Of a DNA stretch of 64,000 nucleotides, positions 22,567 to 33,284 are shown piece by piece. The position numbers were made by a program, and so were the translations under genes. The notes beneath the pieces were generated by a model, which made no database searches, was not told the origin of the DNA, and saw only the letters and a list, made by a program, of their open reading frames with translations. The DNA is from Lytechinus pictus. Lineage: Eukaryota > Echinodermata > Echinoidea > Temnopleuroida > Toxopneustidae. The stretch is taken from NCBI RefSeq assembly GCF_037042905.1, contig NW_026974141.1, forward strand, positions 1,077,001 to 1,141,000. The letters run 5' to 3'. Position 1 is the first letter of the stretch, and every line of letters begins with the position of its first letter.

Positions 22567-25500
22567 GTTTGTGAAGTTGCCATAGCAACCGCATGGGATA
22601 CACCCATTGATAAACACCTTTGATTGTCACACTCCTACACATGCATATGCCACAGTCACATCAATGGAACCGATTCCAGACCGATCAAAGCTATTACATT
22701 ATTTCCAATGACATTATCATCGGTCGGTTTGGAGTCGGTTTCAGTTACAGCCACACCAACAAAACCGACTCAAGACTGATCAAATGTATTACGTTATTGC
22801 CAATGACATATCATCGGTCGGTTTTGAATCGGTTTCTGTTACAGCCACACCAACAAAACCGACTCAAGACTGATCAAATGTATAACGTTATTACCAATGA
22901 CATATCATCGGTCGGTTTGAAATCGGTTTCTGTTACAGCCACACCAACAAAACCGACTCAAAACTGATCAAATGTATTACGTTATTACCAATGACATATC
23001 ATCGGTCGGTTTGGACTCGGTTTCTGTTACAGTTACACCAACGAAACCGACTCAAGACCGATCAAATGTATTACGTTATTACCAATGACATATCATCGGT
23101 CGGTTAGGAATCGGTTCGGTTACAGTCACACCAACAAAACCGACTCAAGACTGATCAAATGTATTACATTATTACCAATGACATATCATCGGTCGGTTTG
23201 GAATCGGTTTCAGTTACAGCCACACCAACAAAACCGACTCAAGACTGATCAAATGTATTACGTTATTACCAATGACATATCATCGGTCGGTTTGGAATCG
23301 GTTTCTGTTACAGCCACACTAACAAAACCGACTCAATACTGATCAAATGTATTACGTTATTACCAATGACATATCATCGGTCGGTTTGGAATCGGTTTCT
23401 GTTACAGCCACACCAACAAAACCGACTCAAGACTGATCAAATGTATTACGTTATTACCAATGACATTATCATCGGTCGGTTTGGAATCGGTTTCAGTTAC
23501 AGCCACACCAACAAAACCGACTCAAGACCGATCAAAGCTATTACATTATTACCAATGACATATCATTGGTCGGTTTGGATTTGGTTTCAGTTACAGCCAC
23601 ACCAACGAAACCGACCCCAGACCGATCAAAGCTATTACGTTATAATCACTGACATACCATCGATCGTTTAGCAAGCGGTCCCTGTGTTAAGACTAGGGCC
23701 ACTGCACTTATCATGGAATAAATGCATTATTTTGAATGCCCACAATCCTGGCTTTTTAGTTGTTAGTTTGAATTCCAAAAAAAATAATGGTATGAAGAAA
23801 ACTTGAAAGACAGTACATGCAGTATGGTCAGATTTTTATCTATATAATAAGTTCAAGTTCAAGTTCAATTTATTCAAAAACCAGACATATTATGAGTACA
23901 AATCAATGATCAGATGGTACAAAAGAATACATGATACAATATGAACGGTTTTCTAGGACCCCGAAGAAGCACAGCTTGTGAGTGGGGCCCTATACCTCTA
24001 AATAAGATGTAGATCTAAATGTATAAAATGACAAAGGAGAATACATAATTAACAGATATATCGACTACAAATATGTACAAAATGCTACATTAAACAAGTG
24101 TCAGCATAAACAGAAACACACTCACACACACACACACACGCAAACACACATGACTAGGGTGGCCAACTACGAGATACATGTAAAACATAATAGACTCTAT
24201 GGAAGAAAAAACTTTCTAATTTAACTAAGATAATAGATTGTCAAAGAGGTATTTTTTTACATTGCACTTCATTCATCAGAGCGACATTTTATTGGCTACC
24301 GATCTCTTTCCTTTTATTCTTTTATCTATAATCAAATAAATAGCGTCACTGGCTAACATTATTAATATAACTATTATTATTATTATTATTATTATTTTGG
24401 CGTCACCTGTGCCTGGAAGGAGAAAAGCAAACTGAATCACCGCGACCTGCAGGTCTCTCCTGACAACTAACATTTACAAGCTCGGGGTGTGTAAAATTGT
24501 GCAAAATGATTAATTAAACAACAAAGGGACATTATTGGGTTTCCACTTTTCATACACGTACATATTATTATACGAACAAAATTACGAAAAGACAAGGTAA
24601 CATAAATATCTTTGGTGAGAGGATCATGAACAGCACACACAAAAAATGACTTGTTGGAAATGATCCCCACACGAGGAAAATTACGAACGAATGCCATAGA
24701 TATGATCGGATATTCCATTAGGCAATAAACGTGAATTGTAAACATTGTCTTAAGAATTTATGCACGTATGATAAGAGGAGTCGATAGGAATGTAAGCAAT
24801 ACCACTCGCCTCATCTGTTCCTCCTCTTCCCATGCTTCTATCTTACTGTAGGACTACCTTACGAACTTTTCTTTGATAAACTCCCTCCCCCATCCTACTC
24901 AAAGACTCTTTTTCATCTTCCCACGTCATACTTTTAACCAACAATCCAAATGACAAGGATATGTTGGAATCGGAGTGCATCATTATTTTACACGAAATAT
25001 CAAAGTGCAAATTTAAACAACATAATATCAATATTTTAATGAGGTCCCTTGCGATTATGTCGCCACTCTGCATGACATGTTCTGGCAATGAAGGTGTTTA
25101 CGCTCATTATAATGTCGCTTATGAATGAAATAAAAAAGTCAAATGAACGTTTTTTTATTTAAATATTTTATCTTAATCTAATTTCTTACCAACCTTAGGG
25201 ACGCACCATTAGATATCCAGGGGGGGGGGGGGGGGCTGGAAGTCCCCTCCCCCCCCAAAAAAAAAAAAAAAAACCTTGACTCCCCATCAGAGTAAAACAA
25301 AATAATAATAATAAGATTGGTCCGCTGACAAATCATCTGAACGGGGCAAAAAAAATCAATGTACTAAGGAAAAAAACTTTACTCAAAGAAGAAAGGACAA
25401 AATATGCATCAATCCAAACTTCCAGTCCCCCCCCCCCCCGGTATCTAATGGTGCGTCCCTGAGCAATACATGTCCACTATAATTGTGTTTACTTGTGATT

Positions 25501-25836
25501 TAAAAAAAACCCATATGATTTCAACTTTTATTGAAGGTCTGGTGGGAGGGGCGTCGAAATAAATATTTATATGATACTTGTATATGTCATCATGAAAATT
25601 TCATTCTTGGTTGACTAAAACAACATCCGTTTTGCTATTAATTACCTTTTGCAGACACACCCTTTGAATGGTACGACCTCGCAGGACAAGCAGAGGAACG
25701 GCTGCGTCCAAGTCTATCCGATATCATTTTTGCTCCACGGTATAGGCGATCGCTTTTCGCTCGTCCAAATACTCCGATGGGTCGGCATTGCTGTGTGACC
25801 GGTTGTACGTCTCAAGAACTTGCATCGGTTTGCTGA
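22323..25836 (+). CDS. RGP: Relaxin-like gonad-stimulating peptide precursor (insulin/relaxin superfamily), two coding exons
   Basis: This is a secreted peptide-hormone precursor of 141 residues, joined from 22323-22566 and 25655-25836. Residues 1-28 are a signal peptide with an AAAAAV...VLILIG core. The B chain starts near Q29 and has C37 and C49 spaced CX11C (LCGLEFARAVYNHC). KR at 54-55 is a convertase site. The C-peptide is about 56-113. RYRR ends at 113, and the A chain is 114-141 with CCVTGCTSQELASVC, the canonical CCX3CX8C. The intron is phase 1 inside the C-peptide, the position conserved in insulin and relaxin genes. The F-x-x-A-V-aromatic-x-x-C spacing in B and GCT...EL..VC in A resemble, from memory, starfish RGP, which triggers oocyte maturation. 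Of the relaxin-receptor motif (R at C+2, R at C+6, I/V at C+9) only R43 is kept; L39 and Y46 fill the other positions. The superfamily is near certain. RGP rather than another relaxin-like peptide is inferred. Confidence 0.9.
22668..23690. repeat. Tandem array of about eleven ~94-bp hairpin units (family H94)
   Basis: Eleven near-identical units of 92-95 bp lie inside the intron of the relaxin-like gene. Each carries an inverted repeat: AACCGACTCAAGACTGATCA on one side and ATCATCGGTCGGTTTGGA on the other, around ATTACGTTATTACCAATGAC. The period is visible from the repeated CCGACT near 22767, 22860, 22953, 23047, 23139, 23233, 23328, 23421, 23516 and 23610. The outer units are more diverged than the inner ones, as expected of expansion by unequal exchange. 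Single or few-copy relatives occur at 7048, 12780, 18354, 31395, 35208, 47160 and 60555. The open reading frames across the array are by-products of the period and are not genes. Confidence 0.92.
23848..24160 (-). mobile_element. CR1-like LINE 3' end, reversed
   Basis: On the minus strand it ends TTTTTGAATAAA followed by TTGAACTTGAACTTGAACTT, the short tandem tail of CR1/L2-type LINEs. A stem-loop GGGCCCCACTCACAAGC...GGGGTCC precedes it, comparable to the one at 63755. Only 3' UTR is present. Confidence 0.75.
25197..25460. mobile_element. Inverted-repeat element with G and C tracts inside the arms
   Basis: It opens AGGGACGCACCATTAGATAT and closes GTATCTAATGGTGCGTCCCT. Just inside the arms lie a G tract of about 16 at 25220-25236 and a C tract of about 11 before 25440. 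It lies in the intron of the relaxin-like gene, about 190 bp before the second exon. Confidence 0.85.
25655..25836 (+). CDS. RGP: Relaxin-like precursor, coding exon 2 (rest of C-peptide, A chain, stop)
   Basis: The acceptor is CCTTTTGCAG ending at 25654. Two bases complete the split codon as Asp82, then 59 codons run to TGA at 25834-25836. The exon encodes the C-terminal C-peptide, an RR cleavage site at residues 112-113, and the four A-chain cysteines C127, C128, C132 and C141. The chain ends directly on its last cysteine, as in many relaxin-like A chains. No AATAAA was seen close behind the stop. Confidence 0.92.
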
Positions 25837-26344
25837 TGTGGACAAACGCTTCAAAAGACATTTTACTTGCCTCTAAAAGGACAGCAGCGAAAAAGAAGAA
25901 AAACTCCTTCCCTTGTTAAATATCATTTTGTAATTACACATCTCACTTCTCACTTCCTAATGGAATAATAATGAAATAATTTTGCAAGGTGTCTTTTTTC
26001 GGGTAGAGGGAAAGTGTTAAATGCACACACAGGAATAGATTTTAGAATACGTTTTTATTTGTTGTTAGTGCAATTGAAATCATTTTGATATGTATAGTCA
26101 ATATTATTGTCATTCAAATATGATTTAAGAGCATATTGTGCATTCTTCGGAATTAACATTGTATTAATGCAATATAATAACTTTAGTTGTTTGATATCTA
26201 TAGGTCTAAATGTTTCTTCCTTTTTTTCATTAAAATGAAAATCGCAGTTAATTCGCAATTTCCTGGACCATTAGTGAGGACCTGATCATGCTGATAGGTT
26301 TTTAGATCAACGTTTGTAATTTTTTTGTAATTTAGGAAATGTAA

Positions 26345-26600
26345 TGTTGTATTTCTTTAATAATAATAATATAGGGTATTTATATTGCGCACATGTCCAC
26401 CTTGTTAGGTGCTCAAGGTGCTCCTATATTACCCGGCTAAGCTAGGCGTTCACACACAGCTTTTTAAGGAATTACTTCCTATCGGTACACATTTACCTCA
26501 CCTGGGTTGAGTGCAGCACATTGTGGATCAGTTTAACACATCGTGATTTAGTTTTTTCTGGAGCCATGCCCATCACGTATTGACCTGGGCTTCATTAAAA
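26345..26600 (-). repeat. SINE-like element, reversed
   Basis: Read on the minus strand it ends GTGCGCAATATAAATACCCTATATTATTATT, a SINE-style tail with an ATT repeat. The upstream body includes TTAACTGATCCACAATGTGC. No intact Pol III boxes are seen, so the type is tentative. Confidence 0.5.
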
Positions 26601-27354
26601 CAAATTTGGGAGTATAGAATGAATATTTTCACTATCATAATAACAATAATAATCGAAATGTGTCTGGTGCAATCTAAAGAGAGGCAAAAGGAGTCTAAAT
26701 TTTATTAAGTACCTTTCGAGCAATAGTTTTAGGGTTGTCAAAGATATAACAGCTCGTATACTACGTGGGTGCTTACATCAATACCTATTATCCTAATTGA
26801 ATTGTTTATGAAACATTAATTTCATTACATATTTTATGAAAGACTATGTTTATCAAACATTAATTTCATTAAATATTTTATGAAAGACTATGTTTAAAAA
26901 ACTATTAGTTGTAATTCTTTAAGCGATGACATCACAGACTAATTTGTGATTGAAATGTCCGTCCTTTCGTTTGATTCAAATCTCCTGAAATGTCAAATAT
27001 TTGTGTATGTCTTCGTAAAGGGAAGCCTTAATGTTTAAAAAGCTATACATGGTCAGAAATATGACAACACAGTTGTGTAATAAATCATTCTTCAATAATA
27101 ACATAATCCAATTTCGCTAACTATTTCGATTTACAACGTTTACCAGGTTATGTGACTGGTGACAAATATGTTTTGATTTAATCATTTTTCCAGATCATGC
27201 AGATGATCGTGTTTTAAAACAATACCATTCCAATAAAACTATTTACATAAACAACAAGGAATCTCAAGAAAAATATACAAATGAGAAGTTGATTCACATT
27301 ATGAATCAGATTGACCCCCAAACCGGGCCCTTTTGTGCCAAGCCCCAGGTATAT

Positions 27355-27400
<46 letters not shown>

Positions 27401-28389
27401 TATATACACTGAAATGGTCACAATGGGTCTTACTCTGGGTCATTTTGAAAAGAGTGAGGAAAAAAATTAAATAAACTCATTTATTAGATATTAGAAATCC
27501 TTGTCAGGTGGCCACATTGCTGCTTTAACTTTACCTTTGATTATGAATCTATGATACTTTGACCATGATACAAACAATAACTTTTAGATATCCTGCGTAA
27601 ATCCGTGTCGTCATGCTATTCAAGTGGGGGATGGAACAATAGATCACCCCCCCCCCCCCACCTTAACAATAACTGTGACGCAAGAATTTACGTCAGTCTC
27701 CTACGCGCCGTCTTCTTGCAGTAATATTTTTGGCGGGGCCCGTAACAATATTGGATGTGAACATGTCAAAAATATATCAAATCAAGGCCAGTTTTGTCTT
27801 CATGAAACTTGTAAATTAGAAATGTTGGCATAAATGGTTTCTTCATTTGTATATATGGCGTCGAAATACAAGGCTAGAAAGCCAACCTTAGAGACTGTTA
27901 AAAGTGACACAAATGCATCTAACAACTCCCAGACGAACTAATTATCGTGGTCAACTCATCGTTATGAGCACATTGTATGATAAGAACATGTTCACATAAA
28001 GAGCATTCAGTGTTTCATTACGCAATACATACGCGCATGACATTACCCTCGTGACACAACGTATAACACTTATTTTAGTCATTATCATGTTTACACAGAA
28101 AAGAAAAAAGGAGAATGCATAATTTGGTTTTAAAAAAAATAATAAAACACATTTTTTTTGGATATCGCATAAATTATGCTGTATGTTCGAGAATGTAATT
28201 AAAAACGTCAAACGTTGAGCGTTTGGGACCACATAATGTTTCGAATAATTATTTAGTAGCAACAACGGGTAAACTATAATGTATCCAAATAGGGCAGTGT
28301 ATCTATATACAGTACTGCGAGTGCCCGTATACGTCGACAATCCGATCTGAAAAGGGGAGCATAACACGATTAATACCTCAGTCACAATA
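26601..28389. other. No gene recognised
   Basis: Contains a near duplicate at 26810-26890 (GAAACATTAATTTCATTA...ATATTTTATGAAAGACTATG twice, ~57 bp apart) and a G/C-tract fragment TCATGCTATTCAAGTGGGGG at 27611 that also occurs at 50520. The 144-codon minus frame at 27951-28385 has no recognisable domains. Confidence 0.5.
27356..27403. repeat. (TA)n / (ATAC)n microsatellite
   Basis: ACATACATACATATATATATATATAT. Confidence 0.5.
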
Positions 28390-28535
28390 CTCTACGGCGG
28401 CCGTACGGCGAGTCGAAATCAGTCGTTTTATTCATTTTTATTAAAACCAATTATGTAGCTGGTACAAAAAAAATGTTAAAACGGCTATTTTCGACTCGCC
28501 CTACGCCCGCCAAAGAGCAAATGTGACTGAGCTAT
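28390..28535. repeat. Inverted repeat with CGACTCGCC motifs
   Basis: GGCGGCCGTACGGCGAGTCGAAATCAGTCGTTTTA at left is mirrored by AAACGGCTATTTTCGACTCGCCCTACGCCCGCC at right. Related pieces lie at 2418-2450 and 5325-5360. Confidence 0.65.
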
Positions 28536-28559
28536 CGGATATTAATCAACGTTGTCATC

Positions 28560-28862
28560 GTTAAGCCTGGGTTAAGGCCGGGACCAAAACTGAATTCTCC
28601 CGAATACATTCGGACCGATTCTGCCGAATACGCCCTGATTCGGATGGTTTCGGCGGATTCGAATGTTCCCAAATCTATCCCGAATTTTCTAGCATTCGCG
28701 GAGGGAGAACAGAGTACTCCCGAAACCACCCGATTACATTAGTGGATGGATTCGCAGCTGATTCGGTTCTGGTGTAAAGCTTAGTTACACCGGAACCGAA
28801 TCAGTAGCAAATCCATCAGAATACACGAATTCGGTTTTGATGTAAATCTGGCTTTCCTCGTT
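28560..28862. repeat. Imperfect inverted-repeat element rich in GATTCGG/CCGAATC
   Basis: Left half: CCGAATACATTCGGACCGATTCTGCCGAATACGCCCTGATTCGG. Right half: CACCGGAACCGAATCAGTAGCAAATCCATCAGAATACACGAATTCGG. GCTGATTCGGTTCTGGTGTAAAGC with TTACACCGGAACCGAATCAG at 28758-28804 forms a short tight hairpin. No gene. Confidence 0.6.
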
Positions 28863-30011
28863 TCAATACGCCTCTTCCGCATTTCAAGGAATAAAATTCT
28901 TGCCAGATACACAGTTTACTACACCTAGGTCGAGTGAGGCAAATTGAAATCAATGTTTTGGCAGCGGGATCTGAACCGCGTGTTGCGATCGAGTAATTTC
29001 TCACTAATGAACTGAACAAGAATGGCTTTGGGTCAGTTGACTGTTGTTTTTGGACGCTTGCGTGCATGCATTATGCAGCTATTGATTTTCACTATGCTTA
29101 GTCTTCAGTTATAGTTTTTATTATAGCACGAATTTTGACTTATATAACCTGTAGTGTCAGATATCTTATCTAAGATCTGTAAAAAAAGAAATGATAAAAA
29201 TACTTGCTGATATACCGCTTGTCACTTAAAGATGATATGATTCACTTCATTTGAAAGACTCTTTCGTTATCATTTTCTCTGTATTATTTGAGTCGATACA
29301 AAATTGATAATGGTGTACCTCAGGGAAACAATCGAGATTTTATCACCTTTGATGTTCTAGAATGATATCAAAAGAAAAATGGGAAGGTTACATCTTTAGA
29401 AATCTAGCAAAATGTATGTTATTTACATAGACCTCACTATACAATAATACCCAAAATATTACCAGCAGAATGGGTATTCTGTGTGACCTGACCGGAGGAT
29501 GGAAACACAAGTTGAAATATGAAAATGATGAGGAGATCAATTAATTCAGTTTATGTTTTGCTTTGTGATGCTATTAAACGCCCACAAAAAGAGGTAAACC
29601 CATAAAAATGGAAAGTAATGTGACGTGACTAACAGGTTTAATAGTTTTGAACTTTGACATTGATTTTTTTAATTACTTTTATTCTGTACAAACGAATGTG
29701 AATATATGTAGTTGAATATGTGGTGCTCATGTAATAAGTCACCTATGAGAGATATTTCACATTTCCCTTGTTCTCGCTTTTATTTTTTCCCTGTCTGTCC
29801 CCAAAAATATTTGATAGAAAAATAAAGAATGGCATACTAAAAACGGTCTTTCGTATCTAATTGCATTTGTGTCTTTGTCATAATTATGATGAGTATATGG
29901 ATGAGTGGATAAACGTTCATTTGATTTATTCGTTCATTCTTGACTTTAGTCCTTCATTGGTTGATCATTTTTATCAATATTGTTGGAATGGTAAATGAAT
30001 TAATTTATGAA
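28863..30011. other. No feature recognised
   Basis: AT-rich sequence without repeats, exons or structure that I can identify. Confidence 0.55.
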
Positions 30012-30308
30012 AACACTCCCACACTGTTAAAAAAAAACTGATTTTACAGAAAAAAGGAAGATTTTGCAGAAAGCAATAACAGAATCATTCTGTAAATTCA
30101 TAAAACGGGATTTTTTCTGCAATTTAACAGAAGAGGTCTGTTTAAAAAAGGGGAAAAGGGTGTTTTCTTTAAAGGAAATTTGTAAGGTTGCATACACCAA
30201 ATACCAATTTTCTGTAACATTACGCAATCTGGTAAGATTACAGGTGATCTCGAGACTCTGCTGCAGGAACTTCTTTTATTTTAAGGCTACATTTTCTAAC
30301 AGTGCAGT
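30012..30308. mobile_element. Inverted-repeat element with CACTGTTA ends
   Basis: It opens CACACTGTTAAAAAAAAACTG and closes CATTTTCTAACAGTGCA. The interior repeats TTTTACAGAAAAAAGGAAGATTTTGCAG-type blocks in both orientations (TTCTGCAATTTAACAGAAGA near 30116). The frames across it are not genes. Confidence 0.6.
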
Positions 30309-30317
30309 CTGTACCAG

Positions 30318-30492
30318 AGGGTCGTTTCATAAAGCTGTTCGTAAGTTAAGAGCGGTTTTAAGAACGACTGGTGATCCCGCTTTCTTGTGGTAAATGATAT
30401 TCACCATTAATGTTCATTGGTGATTATTTAGCGCGTAAGAAAGGTTCGCCGGTCTTCTTTGAACTTACGAACAGTTTTTATTATGAAACACA
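30318..30492. mobile_element. Hairpin element with GTCGTTTCATAAAGCTGTTC ends
   Basis: The left arm GTCGTTTCATAAAGCTGTTCGTAAGTTAAGAGCGGTTTTAAG is mirrored by CTTCTTTGAACTTACGAACAGTTTTTATTATGAAAC at the right. About 170 bp, no coding capacity. Confidence 0.75.
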
Positions 30493-31031
30493 TACCAGGT
30501 TCATAATAGATAAGATAATCAGTACCAGAAAAAAACCCATCAGACTCATTATTGTGTGGCAGGATCATTAAAATATGTTGTTAAAGTAAGCTCTACCAGC
30601 AAAAATGAACCGAATACAAAAAAGATTAGCCAGAGAGCTTTATCATAATAACATATACCAGTATATTAAATGCCCTTCCTGTGTATTAGGTATTTTGATC
30701 ACGTCTGTTCCTTGAATATTAAAAAATTATTGCAGAAAAGGAAACATTCCTCTCATGCATGCCTTCTTATATATAATTTTCAAAAGAAGCAAAGCGTTGC
30801 ATATTCATGAATTAAGGAACTCATAGAGCACGGCCGATTTATTTTAAAATAAAATTTGAGAGAAAAAATAGCTTAAAGCTCGTTTCGAGTATATTGGATT
30901 GACCTTATCGTTATCATCACTTTTAGCATCCCTTTAAAGTAAAATAAGGAGAACGAAATTGCATTGTGATTTATTTAATAAAGCAAAACTTATAGAAATA
31001 GATCAGATAAGCTTTCGAAACTACAGTTGGA

Positions 31032-31320
31032 CATTGGCGTACAGATGGGGGCTTGGAGCGCTTACCCCCCCCCCCCCACTAAAAAAGAAAAATAATGACC
31101 AAGAAAAAAAGAGAAAAGGAAATAAAAGGAAATAGAGAAGGGTAAAATGTCATGTTATTTTCTGAATATCATGTCACAATCTATCACAAATTGGACATTT
31201 GTAGTAAAAATGTCAAATGTTCTGCCCGTTCGCTTCCCTCGCTCGCATTTTTTTAAATAACTTTTGAAAGATACGCCATATATAGCCCCTCTCATTGTTT
31301 TTAGCTCATTACGCCACAGA
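31032..31320. mobile_element. G-tract element with ATTGGCGTA ends
   Basis: It opens CATTGGCGTACAGATGGGGG and closes TCATTACGCCACAGATG. A C13 tract lies at 31065-31078, and the reversed GCGAGC motif (CCCTCGCTCGCATTTTTTT) at 31236. It shares TATCATGTCACAATCTATCACAAATTGGAC with 56115-56150. Confidence 0.8.
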
Positions 31321-31394
31321 TGTTGTATGTGTTTATATCAATAAACTTTTGAATTCGAATTTTGTATAATCATTCTCTTTAAAAGCTCAGTCTC

Positions 31395-31495
31395 TCTGGT
31401 GAAACCATGTCCAAACCGATCAAAAAATAATATATTGTTTTAAATGGTAGTTTTCTTTTTTTCATTTTCAATCGGTTTAATTGGTGTGACTGCAA
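31395..31495. mobile_element. Decayed H94 hairpin element
   Basis: GTGAAACCATGTCCAAACCGATCAAAAAAT at left and AATCGGTTTAATTGGTGTGACTG at right match H94 ends; the centre is degraded. Confidence 0.6.
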
Positions 31496-31510
31496 AAGAG
31501 CTAATCTATT

Positions 31511-32250
31511 CACACCCCTATCAGAGTGAGACGAGTCAAATATATTGCTGTACACATGCGTGACCAAACAAACGCGTTTAAATGGGTGTTTTGGACGCGG
31601 GCCGCACGTGCACTCGTTAAGGGTATCAAAAACACCGATTTTCAGGAAAAAGGGTGGTTTTGAAAGACTGGTCAATGGTCAATCGCGGGGTCAAACGCAT
31701 ATAGGTTTTTTTTCAAAGCTTTTTTTAGACTAGCCAAACGTGTTTAGGGTATGTTTTTCCCCTAGCTTTTCCCCCGGGGTCATATTCTGGCGACAACTTG
31801 TTTAGGGGCCAAAATGTGTAAATAAAGCCCCCGAAAAACTTGTTTATGGGGTTATTTTGCACACAGGGAAAAAACTCGTTTAGGGGGTGTTTGGAAATAA
31901 TTTGGTCACGCACGTCATGCATGTGTAGAGCAATACATTTGCCTGCCCCCCCTCCCCCGGGGGCAAGTGATCATTCATTTTGGAATGGGATTTACATCTT
32001 TTGAGAGCGCATTATAGCTCCTGGAGGGAACACTGTGTATTGATTAAAAACAGTGTGCATTAGGTTGTACATCAACAATGAACGAAAAAGTTGTAAATGT
32101 TGGAACGAAAATAAACAAAATGAAATGAAATGAAATGAAATATTTTTAGACATTTTCACTCCAGAAGAAGCTCTAATGCACTATCAAAAGATGTAAATCT
32201 CACTACATAACGACTGGTCCCCCGTCTCACTCTGAGAGGAGGTGTGATTA
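31511..32250. mobile_element. Nested inverted repeats (outer CACACCCCTATCAGAGTGAG, inner ACACATGCGTGACC)
   Basis: The outer ends CACACCCCTATCAGAGTGAGACG (31511) and CGTCTCACTCTGAGAGGAGGTGTG (32224-32247) are inverted. Inside lies 31543-31935, whose ends ATTGCTGTACACATGCGTGACC and GGTCACGCACGTCATGCATGTGTAGAGCAAT are inverted. The inner element repeats the motif CGTTTAGGG(G/T) or TGTTTAGGG four to five times. Confidence 0.75.
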
Positions 32251-32580
32251 TAGTCAGGCGCGCCGGAACACTTTCAGTTTTTTTTTTGGGGGGGGCAAAA
32301 TACCGAAGGGGGCACAATATTTTTTACAGCGTGAGATACCGAAGCGATCGAGCGGGAGAGGGTGTGGGACCCCCATGGTAAGGACTTTGTGTAAAAATGG
32401 AGTATAAAAGTTGCGTTTCTAAGAGCATTCAAAAAATAAATTTCTTGAGAATTAAACATAGAATTCACTACGAAAGACTATACTCATAATTTATGAAAAC
32501 CTATGAAATCTACGCGCAAAGCAGTCGCTTCGGAATGTGTTTTTCATGTCTGATCAATTAAATTACGTATTACCCTTATA

Positions 32581-32940
32581 TTGACTCACAATACCAGAAA
32601 TTCCATTTTTCATGCAATATCCTTTCAGAAACATTTATTTATGTACATTTACATACACGGACGACGCGAGAGAGCACAATATAAGTTTCAAGTAATTCCT
32701 GTCAGAACAAGAAGCGTAACAACAGAAACACATGAAAGAAATTCTAATGACTGTCTTTTCACATTCAAAATGTCATACTGTTCTGACGTGGCAGATGTCG
32801 ATAAGCACTTAAATCCCCATTCTATGCAAATCATTTCTGACATCAGCATTGGAGATAGTCCCAGATTATCCATGCATGGGCAATACGTTTCATATTTTGT
32901 AACTGGAGGAAAAAGAAATATGACAAGCTTAATTGTTTAA
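32581..32940 (+). other. Unassigned 119-codon open frame
   Basis: ATG at 32590 region in an open frame that ends at TAA 32938-32940. The C-terminal part (MSYCSDVADVDKHLNPHSMQ and onward) has mixed, non-repetitive composition. I recognise no family, and the first 40 residues look like ordinary noncoding translation. It lies within the possible large element at 32260-34208. A pseudogene piece or chance frame is most likely. Confidence 0.15.
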
Positions 32941-33284
32941 CAATTTAACCCTTTTCTGAAAATCATTGAAGTTTAAAACGTTTCGATTTATGTGTTTCCT
33001 TTTGCACGTTTCATATGGCCGGGAAGCACTTTTGGATGACTCCTTAAAAATGTTCATTTTTCTTTACATATTTTCTGGGGAAAATGTGACCATAACTAGG
33101 AAATGATGAATATCAAATTCCAGGAAATATTCATTTGCAGGACTGTTCATTTGTAAATAATCATGAACTGATTAAGAAACTACCGCAGTTCACAATGTAC
33201 ATTATGTAACATTATTTAGAAGAAAACAATTACATTTCAATAGCGGATGTAGTTGACGGTACACCATGTGGAGTTTTCGAAAAA

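Larger units (their letters stand above)
22567..25654 (+). other. Intron of the relaxin-like gene
   Basis: GT...AG intron of 3088 bp, phase 1. From 5' to 3' it contains the H94 hairpin array, a reversed LINE 3' end, a CA microsatellite near 24120-24142, an ATT microsatellite near 24366-24398, and an inverted-repeat element with a G-tract. The stretch 24420-25190 has no feature I can name. Confidence 0.88.

Noticed and set aside
22620..23671. Long repetitive open frames across the hairpin array (MTYHRSVWNRF... type peptides)
   Set aside because: The frames follow the ~94-bp repeat period, change phase where unit length varies, and lie in the relaxin-like intron. Both strands of each unit are palindromic.
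22668..23690. CRISPR array
   Set aside because: Units are contiguous without unique spacers and the sequence is clearly eukaryotic.
27951..28385. 144-codon minus-strand open frame
   Set aside because: Hydrophobic, AT-driven composition, no recognisable domain, no splice or promoter context.
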